Assembly (NCBI GenBank): GCA_034408745.1
Contig: JAWXCM010000159.1
Span: forward strand, 1 to 8,282
Direction of reading: 5' to 3'
Length of the DNA stretch: 8,282 bases
From: JAWXCM01 sp034408745
GTDB lineage: Bacteria; Acidobacteriota; Terriglobia; Bryobacterales; Bryobacteraceae
The notes beneath the pieces are model-generated. The model saw only the letters and a program-made list of their open reading frames with translations. It was not told the origin of the DNA and searched no databases. How positions within the stretch are numbered: position 1 is the stretch's first letter; each line of letters begins with the position of its first letter. Shown here piece by piece: positions 1 through 7,375 of the stretch. The position numbers were made by a program, and so were the translations under genes.

Positions 1-1008
1 AAAGCTGATGCCGACGTCGTGGGTGGCGGCGCCTACCCACATATCGCGGCCCGGCACGCGCCAGATCCGTACGTGATGGCGTCGGGATACGGTGTTGAAT
101 GACTTCTGAAACACGAGGTCCGGCTCGCGGCCATCGTAGGTGAGCAGCGATACCGGCGCGGTGGGATAGCCTTTCATGCTGGTCCAGGCGTGATACATGC
201 GGACGAAAGTGCGGCGGTTCAGCGGATCGGCGGCCACCCACCCGGCGGCGGCAAACGCGGTGGTCAGCTGTTCTCTTGTTCCGGCGAAAAGGACGTTGAC
301 GATGTCGTCCGTGGGTTTGCCGTTCGGGCGCTGCAGGTCTCGAGGCAGCCCGCTGTAGTTTCGCGCGCAGGCGAAGCGCACTGTTTCGGCCTGAAACTCG
401 GGTGCGCCGTCGGACCGGGACGTCAGGTTCAGGAGCAGTTCGGTTCCCGTGGGGAGCTCGATTTCCGGTTCCGGGAAGCGCAGCACAGCCCACCGCACGC
501 CCATCAGACCGAGGCTGAAAGCGGGCGCGAAGCCTCCGGTGCCGATGCCGATGAGGCGGGTGAACGGTCGGTGCAGGACCGCCTGAGAAGGCATTCGCCA
601 GAATCCACGAGCCAGTCCGGAGGGTCCGCCCGCTGCCAGAACTCCGCGGATTCTGCCGTTCGATGTGGTGGATTCGCGCGCATTGTCGATTCCCGTGACC
701 ACGGCGGTGCACGACAGGGGAGTTCCGCCCGGAACCTCGCAGGAGTGCACTTCCAGAGCCATCTCGGCCCGTTCACGCCGGAATCCGATCCCGACGCTAC
801 GGACGGACACAACGCGCCCGAACAGGGTGGCACCTTCGGGGATCAGGATGCGGTCGCCTTTACGGGCGGCCTCTGTAACGGTGGCGCTGAACTCCGACCC
901 GGCGGCCGAGTCATAGGTGGTCAGCCGGGTGTTCAGTCGCGCAGAGAATTCCGCTGCCGGCGCAGTTAAGGCAGCACCGGCTGCAAGGATCCAGAACAAG
1001 GCTCGCAT
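1..1008 (-). CDS. Secreted LssY C-terminal-domain protein (partial, C-terminus beyond the window)
   Basis: The frame is open without a stop from the ATG at 1008 to position 1 (336 codons), so the C-terminus is missing. The N-terminus MRALFWILAAGAALTAPAAE is a typical signal peptide: Arg2, a hydrophobic core, and an Ala-rich cleavage site near residue 19. Residues about 35-215 form a beta-rich region. It contains the stretch KGDRILIPEGATLFGRV and a later Gly-rich segment, reminiscent of exported beta-barrel-like domains in acidobacterial proteins. Residues about 234-336 match my recollection of the LssY_C domain: GWVAADPLN (256-264), APVSLLTYDGREPDLVFQ (284-301), RRHHVRIWR (309-317) and MWVGAATHDVGI (323-334). 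The biochemical role of LssY_C is not known to me. LssY itself was named from a Legionella secretion-related locus, but that does not give a function here. The gene lies 224 bases downstream of the receptor gene on the same strand. No clear ribosome binding site precedes the ATG; the signal peptide decides the start. Confidence 0.8.
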   Translation of the reverse strand, partial: MRALFWILAAGAALTAPAAEFSARLNTRLTTYDSAAGSEFSATVTEAARKGDRILIPEGATLFGRVVSVRSVGIGFRRERAEMALEVHSCEVPGGTPLSCTAVVTGIDNARESTTSNGRIRGVLAAGGPSGLARGFWRMPSQAVLHRPFTRLIGIGTGGFAPAFSLGLMGVRWAVLRFPEPEIELPTGTELLLNLTSRSDGAPEFQAETVRFACARNYSGLPRDLQRPNGKPTDDIVNVLFAGTREQLTTAFAAAGWVAADPLNRRTFVRMYHAWTSMKGYPTAPVSLLTYDGREPDLVFQKSFNTVSRRHHVRIWRVPGRDMWVGAATHDVGISF

Positions 1009-1020
1009 TGCTTGTCGGAC

Positions 1021-1052
1021 AGTATATCGACATTTTGGCCGCGGCGTGACAA
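1021..1052 (-). promoter_or_regulatory. Candidate promoter of the LssY_C gene
   Basis: Read on the minus strand, TTGTCA (1052-1047) is followed after 18 bases by GATATA (1028-1023), which overlaps TATACT (1026-1021). The ATG lies only 12 bases beyond TATACT, so a transcript would have a leader of a few bases at most. That fits the absence of a Shine-Dalgarno sequence. The sigma70-like assignment is inference from hexamer similarity only; measured from TATACT the spacer is a poor 20 bases. Confidence 0.3.
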
Positions 1053-1060
1053 AGTCGGCA

Positions 1061-1198
1061 CTACTCCGTCCGTCCCCACCGGCACCAGGCCCACTCTGCC
1101 GTGCGGCGCTGCAAGTCGACCGTCTCCCCCTGATGCCAGCCCCGAAAGATCAACGGCGCCCGCTCCCCCGCGAGTTCGCCGCCACGCCAGTTCGACAC
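1061..1198 (-). CDS. Possible 45-residue ORF between the receptor and LssY_C genes
   Basis: The frame opens with GTG at 1198 and closes with TAG at 1061. It begins MSNWRGGELAGERAPL and is rich in Trp (five residues), Arg and Glu. Almost all codons end in G or C, as in the neighbouring real genes. I do not recognise the product, and there is no signal peptide or clear ribosome binding site. It fills most of the gap between two same-strand genes. In DNA this GC-rich such a frame can be open by chance, so it is a weak candidate; the rest of the 224-base gap holds only the promoter-like hexamers. Confidence 0.18.
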   Translation of the reverse strand: MSNWRGGELAGERAPLIFRGWHQGETVDLQRRTAEWAWCRWGRTE

Positions 1199-1232
1199 AC
1201 TCTGGCAAGCCGGGCGGGTCCGCGGCCGACTC

Positions 1233-4200
1233 TCAGAACATATACTTTAAAGCGACCTGCACCACCCTCGGGCTGCCTGCCGTCAGAATCTTCCCGAAGT
1301 TCAGATTCGCGACATTCCCGTTCGGAGCACCCAGGTTCGCGTGGTTGAACAGGTTGAAAAACTCGGCCCGGAACTGCAGCCTGTGCTTCTCAACCAGCGA
1401 GAAGTTCTTGATCGCGCCGATGTCGAAGTTCTCCCGAAACTCGGCCCGCATGATATTACGGCCCGCGTTTCCGAAAGTCCCTGCCGGATTCTGCGCAAAC
1501 GCCGCACTGTTGAAGAACTGGCTGATCTTCTCAGCCTTCGAGCGATCCTCCGACAACCGCCAGTCCCCAACCACATTCGGCCGGTCCTGATTCAGTGCCG
1601 TGCCCGAATTGTCCCGCCCCGACGTCACACCAAACGGCCCGCCGCTGTTCAACGTCACAATCCCGTTGATTTCCCAGCCACCGGCGACATGCTGGACAAC
1701 CTTCGGCATCGACCGCAACCCGGGAAACTGGTAAATGAACGAGCCCACAAACCGGTGCGGCACGTCCTGGTTCGACACCGCCTTTTCCGAGTTGCGGTCA
1801 AACGGATTCTGCGGAACCGCGCCATCACCCGAGCCCGTGTCCAGGTACTTGCTCCACGTATAATTCGCGAGCACTGTCAGCCCCTTCGACAAACGCCGGT
1901 TCGCCGTCAACTGCAGCGCGTGGTAAGTCGAGTTACCCGTCGCTGAGTAATCCGTGATCGAAGTAAACGTCGGAGCGTAAATCCGGCGAGCGTCCACTGT
2001 CCGCCCCGCGGCACCGAACACCGCCGGGTTCAACTCGTTCTGCACAAACAAATGGTTGCCCTTTGAGCCCACATACGCGCTGGTCAGCACAAATCCCTTC
2101 AGTTCCTGTTGCAGCGTGAAGTTCCATTGCTGTGAGAGCGCATTGCGCATGTCCGGATTCCACTGCGTCACGTTCAGAGGCAAAAGGAACTTGTACGCCG
2201 TGGTCTCTTCCCTGGTCGAAGGCGCCTTGAACGGGAACGGATTCCCGCTGTCCGCATACGGCCGCTCGAGCCCGCCCGACGGGTTCTGCACCGTCAGTTT
2301 GATCGAGAACGGCTGATTGTTAGAGATCTGATTGTTCGCCTGCTGGCGGATCTGCGAATAGAACACTCCGTACCCGCCCCGAACGCTGGTCTTACCTTTG
2401 CCCGTCGGATCGAAAGCAAATCCGAACCGCGGTCCCCAGTTGCCGAGTTGCTTCTCATACGTCGCGTCCGAAACTCCGGTATCGCCCGGAAATACGTACC
2501 CGCGCGGCGCTGCCGGAAAGACGGTCGACTGTTGCCCGAACCGCACCTGCGCGAACCGGTTGTCGGGATCGGTGAACGGGAGGAACGGATCCCAGCGCAA
2601 TCCGAGGTTCAAAGTCAGCCGCCGGGATACCTTCCAGTCATCCTGCACGAAAGCCGAGAACTCGTTCGTCCGGGGCCGGTTTTGATCCGGCGCAATCTGC
2701 GTGAAACTGGTCGGCAAACCCAGCAGCAGATCCGCTGCCGATACGCCGGTAAAAGTAGCCTGAAACGCAATCTGCGGGTCCGTCTGGAAGTTCTCCTGCA
2801 GCCGCAGCCGGTTAATTCGAACATCTCCGCCAATTCGCAGGAAATGCTGCCCGATAGTCCAGCTCAGGTTCTCTGAAAGCTGGATGTTCTTGCGGTAATG
2901 GTGCAGCGGATACCGAGCCTGCGGCTGGAAATATCCAGCCACATTGGTGTCGAACCCTACAATCGGATCGTCCGGGTAGGCGCGCACAAAACCGGCTCCA
3001 AAGTCGTGCCAGCCCTTGTTTCCGGGCACGACCGGTACCTGATCCCGGTCAATCTTGTTGAACCCGAACGTGAACGTATTCACAACCGACCCCGAAATCA
3101 GATGAGTATCCGTCACCGCAACGCTCCAGTTGCGGTACTGAATCAGCGCCAAAAATCCCGGCAGAGTGACATTGTTCGCCGACTGGTAATTGTCGTTGCT
3201 GTTCCACAACAGCCGCCCCGACAGCCGGTTATTCTCGGTCAGTGTGTGGTCGATGCGCGTCACCGCCTGGTCATCGTCGATCTTCTGCTGACTGGCAAAC
3301 GAGAACTGATTCACACCCCGGTTCGGCAGAGGAACAAACGCCTCGAGGAACTTCTGCGCAGGCTGACTCAGCCGGCTCAGCGGAATGATGTTGTTCGGAA
3401 ATGTCCCTCCCAGCGGATCCCGAAGCGGCGTCCGTAACCCTGAATTCGACCAGTCACCCCGCCGCTCGGCGGCCGTCAGCACGGTAGGATTCAGCGCGCC
3501 GGGCGAACTCCGCTCCGACGTCCTCTGGTACGACCCAAAGAAGAACGTCTTGTCGCGCCGCACCGGACCGCCAAACGTCCCGCCGAACTGATTCCGCTTA
3601 AACGGCGGAATCGTGTTCGCGAAGAAATTGCGAGCATTTAGCTTCTCATTCCGCAGGAATTCAAATGCCGTCCCGTGAAATTGATTCGTGCCAGAGCGCG
3701 TCACAGCGTTCATAATGGCGCCGGCATTCCGGCCCCGGTCGGCCGAGTACGCACTGGTCTGCAAACTGAACTCCTCCAGCGCGTCGGGATTGGGAAATAC
3801 AGCAGGCGTATTGAAGTACGGGTCGTGATTATCCGCCCCGTCGAGCGTATAGTTATTCGTGTTCGGCCGCGATCCGTTGATCGACACCGAATCGTTCTGC
3901 TCCTGACCTGCGGAAACCACACCGCCCGAGCCCGCCACCAGATACTGCAACTGAAGCGGATTGCGGCCATTTAGAGGCAACTGCACAATGCGTGCGGAGT
4001 CGATGACTTCCTTTAGCGCGCCCGACCGCGTCTCCACCTGCGTACTCTCGGCCTGTACCGTGATCGACTCGTTCACCGCCCCGATCGTCATCGCGATACT
4101 GACCTGCCGGTTCTCATCAACCTGAACCTGAATGTTGTCCTGCACCGCCGTCTTAAACCCCGCGGATTCGGCTGTCACGGAATACGTACCAATCGGCAAC

Positions 4201-4391
4201 CTGGAAATCACATAGTCGCCGGCAGCGCCGGTATTCGCTTTCCGGGAAACTCCCGTTTCTTTGTTCGACGCAGTGACGGAAACGCCCGGGATGGCTGCAC
4301 CACCCGGATCGGTGACCGTACCGAAGATCGTAACGGTCCCCTGCGCTGACAGCAGGCAAGCCGTTAACATCGTTACTAAAACAACCCTCAT
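1233..4391 (-). CDS. Oar-like TonB-dependent outer-membrane receptor with carboxypeptidase-regulatory-like domain
   Basis: This 1052-residue outer-membrane protein is probably a TonB-driven importer of large or scarce substrates; the substrate cannot be read from the sequence. The signal peptide MRVVLVTMLTACLLSAQ is followed at residues about 20-105 by a carboxypeptidase-regulatory-like sandwich (TIFGTVTDPGGAAIPGVSVT, then SRLPIGTYSVTAESAGFK). The plug spans about 110-260 and includes QLPLNGRNPLQLQYL (137-151), INGSRPNTNNYTLDGADN (171-188) and NAVTRSGTNQFHG (228-240). The remainder is barrel, with many alternating Trp/Tyr/Phe strands (for example FVQDDWKVSRRLTLNLGLRW), and it ends LKYMF with the terminal Phe usual for outer-membrane barrels. 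Length and order match the large acidobacterial receptor family. I chose the ATG at 4391 because the signal peptide begins there. The frame continues up to an ATG at 4592, but those 67 codons encode an Arg-rich stretch unlike an export signal. LTAC at residues 9-12 resembles a lipobox, though the hydrophobic run continues to SAQ. Confidence 0.95.
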   Translation of the reverse strand: MRVVLVTMLTACLLSAQGTVTIFGTVTDPGGAAIPGVSVTASNKETGVSRKANTGAAGDYVISRLPIGTYSVTAESAGFKTAVQDNIQVQVDENRQVSIAMTIGAVNESITVQAESTQVETRSGALKEVIDSARIVQLPLNGRNPLQLQYLVAGSGGVVSAGQEQNDSVSINGSRPNTNNYTLDGADNHDPYFNTPAVFPNPDALEEFSLQTSAYSADRGRNAGAIMNAVTRSGTNQFHGTAFEFLRNEKLNARNFFANTIPPFKRNQFGGTFGGPVRRDKTFFFGSYQRTSERSSPGALNPTVLTAAERRGDWSNSGLRTPLRDPLGGTFPNNIIPLSRLSQPAQKFLEAFVPLPNRGVNQFSFASQQKIDDDQAVTRIDHTLTENNRLSGRLLWNSNDNYQSANNVTLPGFLALIQYRNWSVAVTDTHLISGSVVNTFTFGFNKIDRDQVPVVPGNKGWHDFGAGFVRAYPDDPIVGFDTNVAGYFQPQARYPLHHYRKNIQLSENLSWTIGQHFLRIGGDVRINRLRLQENFQTDPQIAFQATFTGVSAADLLLGLPTSFTQIAPDQNRPRTNEFSAFVQDDWKVSRRLTLNLGLRWDPFLPFTDPDNRFAQVRFGQQSTVFPAAPRGYVFPGDTGVSDATYEKQLGNWGPRFGFAFDPTGKGKTSVRGGYGVFYSQIRQQANNQISNNQPFSIKLTVQNPSGGLERPYADSGNPFPFKAPSTREETTAYKFLLPLNVTQWNPDMRNALSQQWNFTLQQELKGFVLTSAYVGSKGNHLFVQNELNPAVFGAAGRTVDARRIYAPTFTSITDYSATGNSTYHALQLTANRRLSKGLTVLANYTWSKYLDTGSGDGAVPQNPFDRNSEKAVSNQDVPHRFVGSFIYQFPGLRSMPKVVQHVAGGWEINGIVTLNSGGPFGVTSGRDNSGTALNQDRPNVVGDWRLSEDRSKAEKISQFFNSAAFAQNPAGTFGNAGRNIMRAEFRENFDIGAIKNFSLVEKHRLQFRAEFFNLFNHANLGAPNGNVANLNFGKILTAGSPRVVQVALKYMF

Positions 4392-4709
4392 GATGCTGGA
4401 AGTATATCCCTTTGACACCCCTCCACCTGCCGTCATCCGCCGAATACAAGAAACAGGGGGCAACCGGGCGACAATCGCGATCGAGGTGGGCCCCCCGTCG
4501 TGGACGTGTTTCGAACTTTGGTGACCTGCCCGCCGGCGGCTGTAAGGCGACAGGAGCGAACCTGCACCCAGTCGCAGGCGTTCCGAGCGCACGGCCTCTC
4601 TCAGGGTCTACTCTACCTGAACGTGCAATTGGTTCGCGGCCGGAGAAGTCCGCTCGAAGCAATACTCCGGCCCGAGAACTGGTCCTTATTCCTGGCGTGA
4701 AACTGGATC
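4392..4709. other. Divergent intergenic region with GC-rich inverted repeats, no supported gene
   Basis: These 318 bases separate the receptor start (minus strand) from the kinase remnant (plus strand). Frames on both strands give only short Arg/Pro/Ser-rich translations with no family resemblance. In particular, nothing here encodes the missing kinase domains. Visible structure: GGGGGC at 4456-4461 can pair with GCCCCC at 4490-4495, enclosing the perfect palindrome ATCGCGAT at 4474-4481; GGGCCC is at 4488-4493; CCTGC/GCAGG arms lie near 4561-4578. These could be an operator or simply GC-rich chance pairing. Confidence 0.4.
4401..4408 (-). promoter_or_regulatory. Candidate -10 element of the receptor gene
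   Basis: GATATACT on the minus strand ends 9 bases before the ATG at 4391. The same octamer stands 12 bases before the LssY_C start. No convincing -35 hexamer lies at the usual distance upstream. If it is used, transcription would start at or next to the ATG, giving a nearly leaderless message; no Shine-Dalgarno sequence is visible. The repeat of the octamer before two genes is the main support. Confidence 0.28.
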
Positions 4710-5771
4710 TTGAAACTATACCAATCAACCGGCCTCGGGCTCTCCATATGCGAGCGCCTCACGGCTCTCATGGGAGGAACCATCACCGTTGAGAGCGAGC
4801 CCGGGCGGGGTTCGAAGTTTCGAATCCTGATGCCTTTCGCCGTCAGCGCGGAGAAAGCGGAGTGGGATTGCGACCACTCCGAACTCGCGGGTAAACGAAT
4901 CCTTGTGGTCGACGACAACCCGACCAACCGGCGGATCGCGGAACGCACCCTGGCCAAATGGGGTGTCATAACCGAACTGGCTGTTTCAGGCGCCGATGCT
5001 CTCGAAAAAGTGCGACTGGCACGTGAAAGTAACAGATCTCACGACGTAATTCTGCTCGATGCCCATATGCCCGAAATGGACGGCTTCGAACTTGCCGTCC
5101 ACTTGCATGAATCAGGAGAGCGCTCAGTTCGCCTGATGATGCTGAGTTCAGCCGACCTGATGACGAATCGGGAACGATGTGAAGCATCGGGTATTTCAGC
5201 CTGTTTGATAAAGCCTGTTCGTCAGCAGGATCTTCTTCATAACTTGCTTCGCCTCCTGGGTTCTGGAATTCCGGACAACCCGACGGCTCCCCCGCCCGAG
5301 GCGGCAAGCGTTGTTCCCGCGTCTGTTTGCTCTCGAATTCTCGTTGCGGAAGACAACCAGGTGAACCAGAAGCTGATCTGCGCCTTTCTGATGAAGGAAG
5401 GTTATGAGGTTGAGATCGTTCCCAACGGCCGGGAGGCGGTTGCGCGGTACGAGGCCGGTAGCTACTCGGTGGTATTGATGGACGTTCAGATGCCTGAAAT
5501 GAATGGTCTGGATGCATCGCGGGCGATTCGAAAGTATGAAAAGAAAGTCGGGAAAACGACCCCGATCATCGCGCTGACGGCACACGCCAGACCCGAAGAC
5601 CGGGAGCGCTGCCATGAGGCCGGTATGGATCATTACTTATCCAAACCGCTCAAGCGCAACGAACTGATGTCCCTGATCAGCGGGCTGGTAGCGCAGGCTC
5701 CGCGCTCGTCCTCCGTTCCGGTAGCTGAATCCGTCGGGGTAGTAGCCACATCCAACCGAAACCTCGGCTAA
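4710..5771 (+). pseudogene. 5'-truncated hybrid sensor histidine kinase: end of ATPase domain plus two receiver domains
   Basis: A 353-codon frame whose first residues are the end of a histidine kinase ATPase domain: KLYQSTGLGLSI (2-13, the G2 box) and GGTITVESEPGRGSKFRI (22-39). Two receiver domains follow. Receiver 1 (about 62-184) has acidic pocket D68/D69, phosphoacceptor D117 in LLDAHMPEMDG, S146/S147 and K168. Receiver 2 (about 208-326) has E214/D215, D258 in LMDVQMPEMNG, T290 and K312. All key receiver residues are present. Sensor, HisKA, N box and G1 box are absent, and an in-frame TGA lies at 4698-4700, just before the homology begins. The nominal start is TTG at 4710 with no ribosome binding site. 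A tail of about 28 residues follows receiver 2, with no HPt domain. The fragment cannot autophosphorylate. It is probably the relic of a deletion or rearrangement. A stand-alone double receiver made from an internal start (for example ATG 4770 or 4830) remains possible, since the receivers show no decay. Confidence 0.8.
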
Positions 5772-5835
5772 GGATCTGAACCCTTTCTTTGATACGCGAT
5801 GCCCGGGCCTGACGCGAAATCTTGCCTTGCCGTAA
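5772..5835. other. Convergent gap between kinase remnant and small minus-strand gene
   Basis: These 64 bases lie between two converging stop codons. They hold the palindrome GCCCGGGC (about 5802-5809) flanked by two CGCG tetramers, which could form a short GC hairpin. No U-run follows on either strand, so a Rho-independent terminator is not established. Confidence 0.3.
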
Positions 5836-6090
5836 TTACAGCCACTCAATAATTGGCTGCCGCTGACCCGTAAGATGCAAAAACAGTTCTTCCAAAGAAG
5901 TGAAATGCTGGCCCCCGTGGCGGACCACCCCTTTCCCTTCGAGTGCGGTGATATCTCCCTGCCAGACCAGTTTCCCCGGCCGCCACAGTCTCCCCCTCCA
6001 CCGAATACGCAGCAGCCGGGAACGTCTGCCACTTCCCGCCTCACACCTGACCGCGGACAGCGTCCACCATGATAAAGTGATGGCAAACAT
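5836..6090 (-). CDS. Small hypothetical protein with W-x-G-x-I ... F-x-SLEEL pattern
   Basis: An 84-residue frame from ATG 6090 to TAA 5836. The N-terminal third is basic (RRSRLLRIRWRGRLWRPGK). The C-terminal half reads LVWQGDITALEGKG, then HFTSLEELFLHLTGQ. The order W-x-G-x-I, a Gly-containing turn, then F-x-SLEEL is what I recall from short acidobacterial proteins of unknown function, in which a small beta-sheet is followed by one helix. That resemblance is from memory. No signal peptide or membrane segment is evident. The gene converges on the kinase remnant and overlaps the first bases of the transporter gene by 11 bases on the opposite strand. The ATG is the only usual start codon in the frame, so the true start may be wrong or non-standard. 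No ribosome binding site is seen. Confidence 0.5.
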   Translation of the reverse strand: MFAITLSWWTLSAVRCEAGSGRRSRLLRIRWRGRLWRPGKLVWQGDITALEGKGVVRHGGQHFTSLEELFLHLTGQRQPIIEWL

Positions 6091-7375
6091 GCACCCGGCA
6101 GCTAACGATAAACAGAGCTTCTACGGTTGGTGGATGACGCTGTTCGCCTTCTTTACCTTCGGTATTGCCGTCGGCATACCGTACTACGGCGGACCCTTCT
6201 TCTACGACTACTACATGAGAGAGTTCGGCTGGAGCAGGCCCGATGTCACACTCGGCTTCCCCCTTGCCGCCACCCTGACCCTCTGGGTCGGTCCGCTGCT
6301 GGTCCATCGATTCAGCCCCCGCAAAATGATCCTCGTCGGCACCGGGTTCACTGCCGTCGCCTTCATCGGCTTCGGCACCATGAAGGGCTCTCTGCCGATG
6401 TACTACACCTTCTGGTTCCTGTACGTCGTCGGCTATATCTTCTCCGGTCCCATCGCCCACCAGGTCATCGTCAGTAACTGGTTCCGAAGCAACCGCGGCA
6501 AAGCAATGGCACTGGTGTATCTGGGCGTCGGCGTGTTCGGCGGCATCTCAGCCAAGCTCATCGCGCAGCCGCTCACCAAAGCCTTTGGCTTCCAGTACGC
6601 GCTCATCGCCATCGGCTGCATGATGTTCCTCGCCTGGCCCCTGACGCTCTTCTTCACGAAGGACCGTCCGTCCGACCTCGACCAGTTCCCCGACGGCGCC
6701 GCCGCCCCCGCCGACGAAGTAAAAGCCCCCCCAGCACCGTTCATGACGCTGCTCAGGTCTCCCGCCTTCTGGCTCCTCGTCATTGGCAGCTTCTGCTCCA
6801 TCGGTTCCATCGGCTCCATCAACCAGCACATGAAGCTCGTCTTTAAGGAACAGGGCTTCACCGGACAGCAGGCGCTCGACGATATGTTCAGCAACGCCAC
6901 GCTCTGCATCCTGTTCTCCAGCATCGGTGGCCGCCTCTTCATGGGCTGGCTCGCCGACAAGTACAGCAAGAAGCTGGTCATGACCGCGACGTACGTCCTC
7001 GTCGCCGGAACCATCCCGCTGCTCGCCCTCGTCCGCCCCGAATCGCCCAGCATGGTCTACGTCTTCGCCATCCTCTTCGGCTTCGGCATGGGTGCCGATT
7101 ACATGCTCATCCCGCTCATGGCGGCCGAGCAGTTCGGCGTCAACTCACTCGCCCGGGCCATGGCCATCATCCTGCCCACCGACACCATCGGCCAGACCTG
7201 GTTCCCCTACCTGGTCTCCATGCTGCATGAGAAGTTCGGCAGCTACGGCACGCCACTCCAGATCGTGTTCGTGCTGTCCTTCATAGGCGCCGTAGCCGTA
7301 GGCATGTTGCCGCGCGCCAAAAAGCCGAACGCCATCCCGCCAGGCGTCGACGCTCGCAACGTGGTAACTCACTGA
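6080..7375 (+). CDS. MFS transporter, OFA/monocarboxylate-like, first gene of the cobUS operon
   Basis: A 431-residue inner-membrane carrier with the 12-helix layout of the major facilitator superfamily: hydrophobic segments across about 15-193 and about 226-410, split by a hydrophilic loop at 194-222 (TKDRPSDLDQFPDG and an Ala/Pro stretch). Motif A-like loops occur in both halves: GPLLVHRFSPRKMI (71-84) and GGRLFMGWLADKYSKKLVM (283-301). NWFRSNRGKAMA (133-144) resembles the conserved Arg-Gly segment of the oxalate/formate antiporter and monocarboxylate group. The substrate is not shown by the sequence. I start at ATG 6080 (MANMHPAAND); ATG 6089 is equally possible. The frame continues upstream to 5900, but that extension is Pro/Arg-rich, non-membrane and antisense to the small gene. 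No good ribosome binding site precedes either ATG. The stop TGA (7373-7375) is embedded in the start of cobU, so the two are probably translationally coupled. That context suggests, but does not prove, a role with a cobalamin-related solute. Confidence 0.9.
   Translation: MANMHPAANDKQSFYGWWMTLFAFFTFGIAVGIPYYGGPFFYDYYMREFGWSRPDVTLGFPLAATLTLWVGPLLVHRFSPRKMILVGTGFTAVAFIGFGTMKGSLPMYYTFWFLYVVGYIFSGPIAHQVIVSNWFRSNRGKAMALVYLGVGVFGGISAKLIAQPLTKAFGFQYALIAIGCMMFLAWPLTLFFTKDRPSDLDQFPDGAAAPADEVKAPPAPFMTLLRSPAFWLLVIGSFCSIGSIGSINQHMKLVFKEQGFTGQQALDDMFSNATLCILFSSIGGRLFMGWLADKYSKKLVMTATYVLVAGTIPLLALVRPESPSMVYVFAILFGFGMGADYMLIPLMAAEQFGVNSLARAMAIILPTDTIGQTWFPYLVSMLHEKFGSYGTPLQIVFVLSFIGAVAVGMLPRAKKPNAIPPGVDARNVVTH

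Noticed and set aside
190..969. Long plus-strand frame of 259 codons opposite the LssY_C gene
   Set aside because: Its translation is Gly/Arg/Ser-rich with no family pattern, whereas the minus strand gives a signal peptide and LssY_C motifs. It is a GC-rich shadow.
966..1208. 80-codon minus-strand frame overlapping the LssY_C start
   Set aside because: It overlaps the signal-peptide region of the real gene, with low-complexity Gly/Arg/Val content and no recognisable features.
4392..4592. 67-codon N-terminal extension of the receptor up to ATG 4592
   Set aside because: It is Arg-rich, without export features, and would bury the signal peptide that begins at 4391.
5839..5859. Perfect inverted repeat CAGCCA/TGGCTG as a terminator
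   Set aside because: The stem is only six base pairs with a nine-base loop, and no T-run follows on either strand.
5900..6079. 60-codon N-terminal extension of the transporter
   Set aside because: It is Pro/Arg-rich, has no membrane segment, and is antisense to the small gene; transporter homology begins after ATG 6080/6089.
5840..6079. Cobalamin riboswitch upstream of the transporter-cobUS operon
   Set aside because: GCTGACCCGTAA near 5862 faintly recalls part of the B12 element, but no B12 box or the remaining conserved blocks follow, and the segment is better explained as antisense to the small gene.
6797..6822. Triple tandem repeat TCCATCGG-like in the transporter (Ser-Ile-Gly repeats)
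   Set aside because: It is a short in-frame microrepeat within a membrane helix, ordinary for a Gly/Ser-rich segment.
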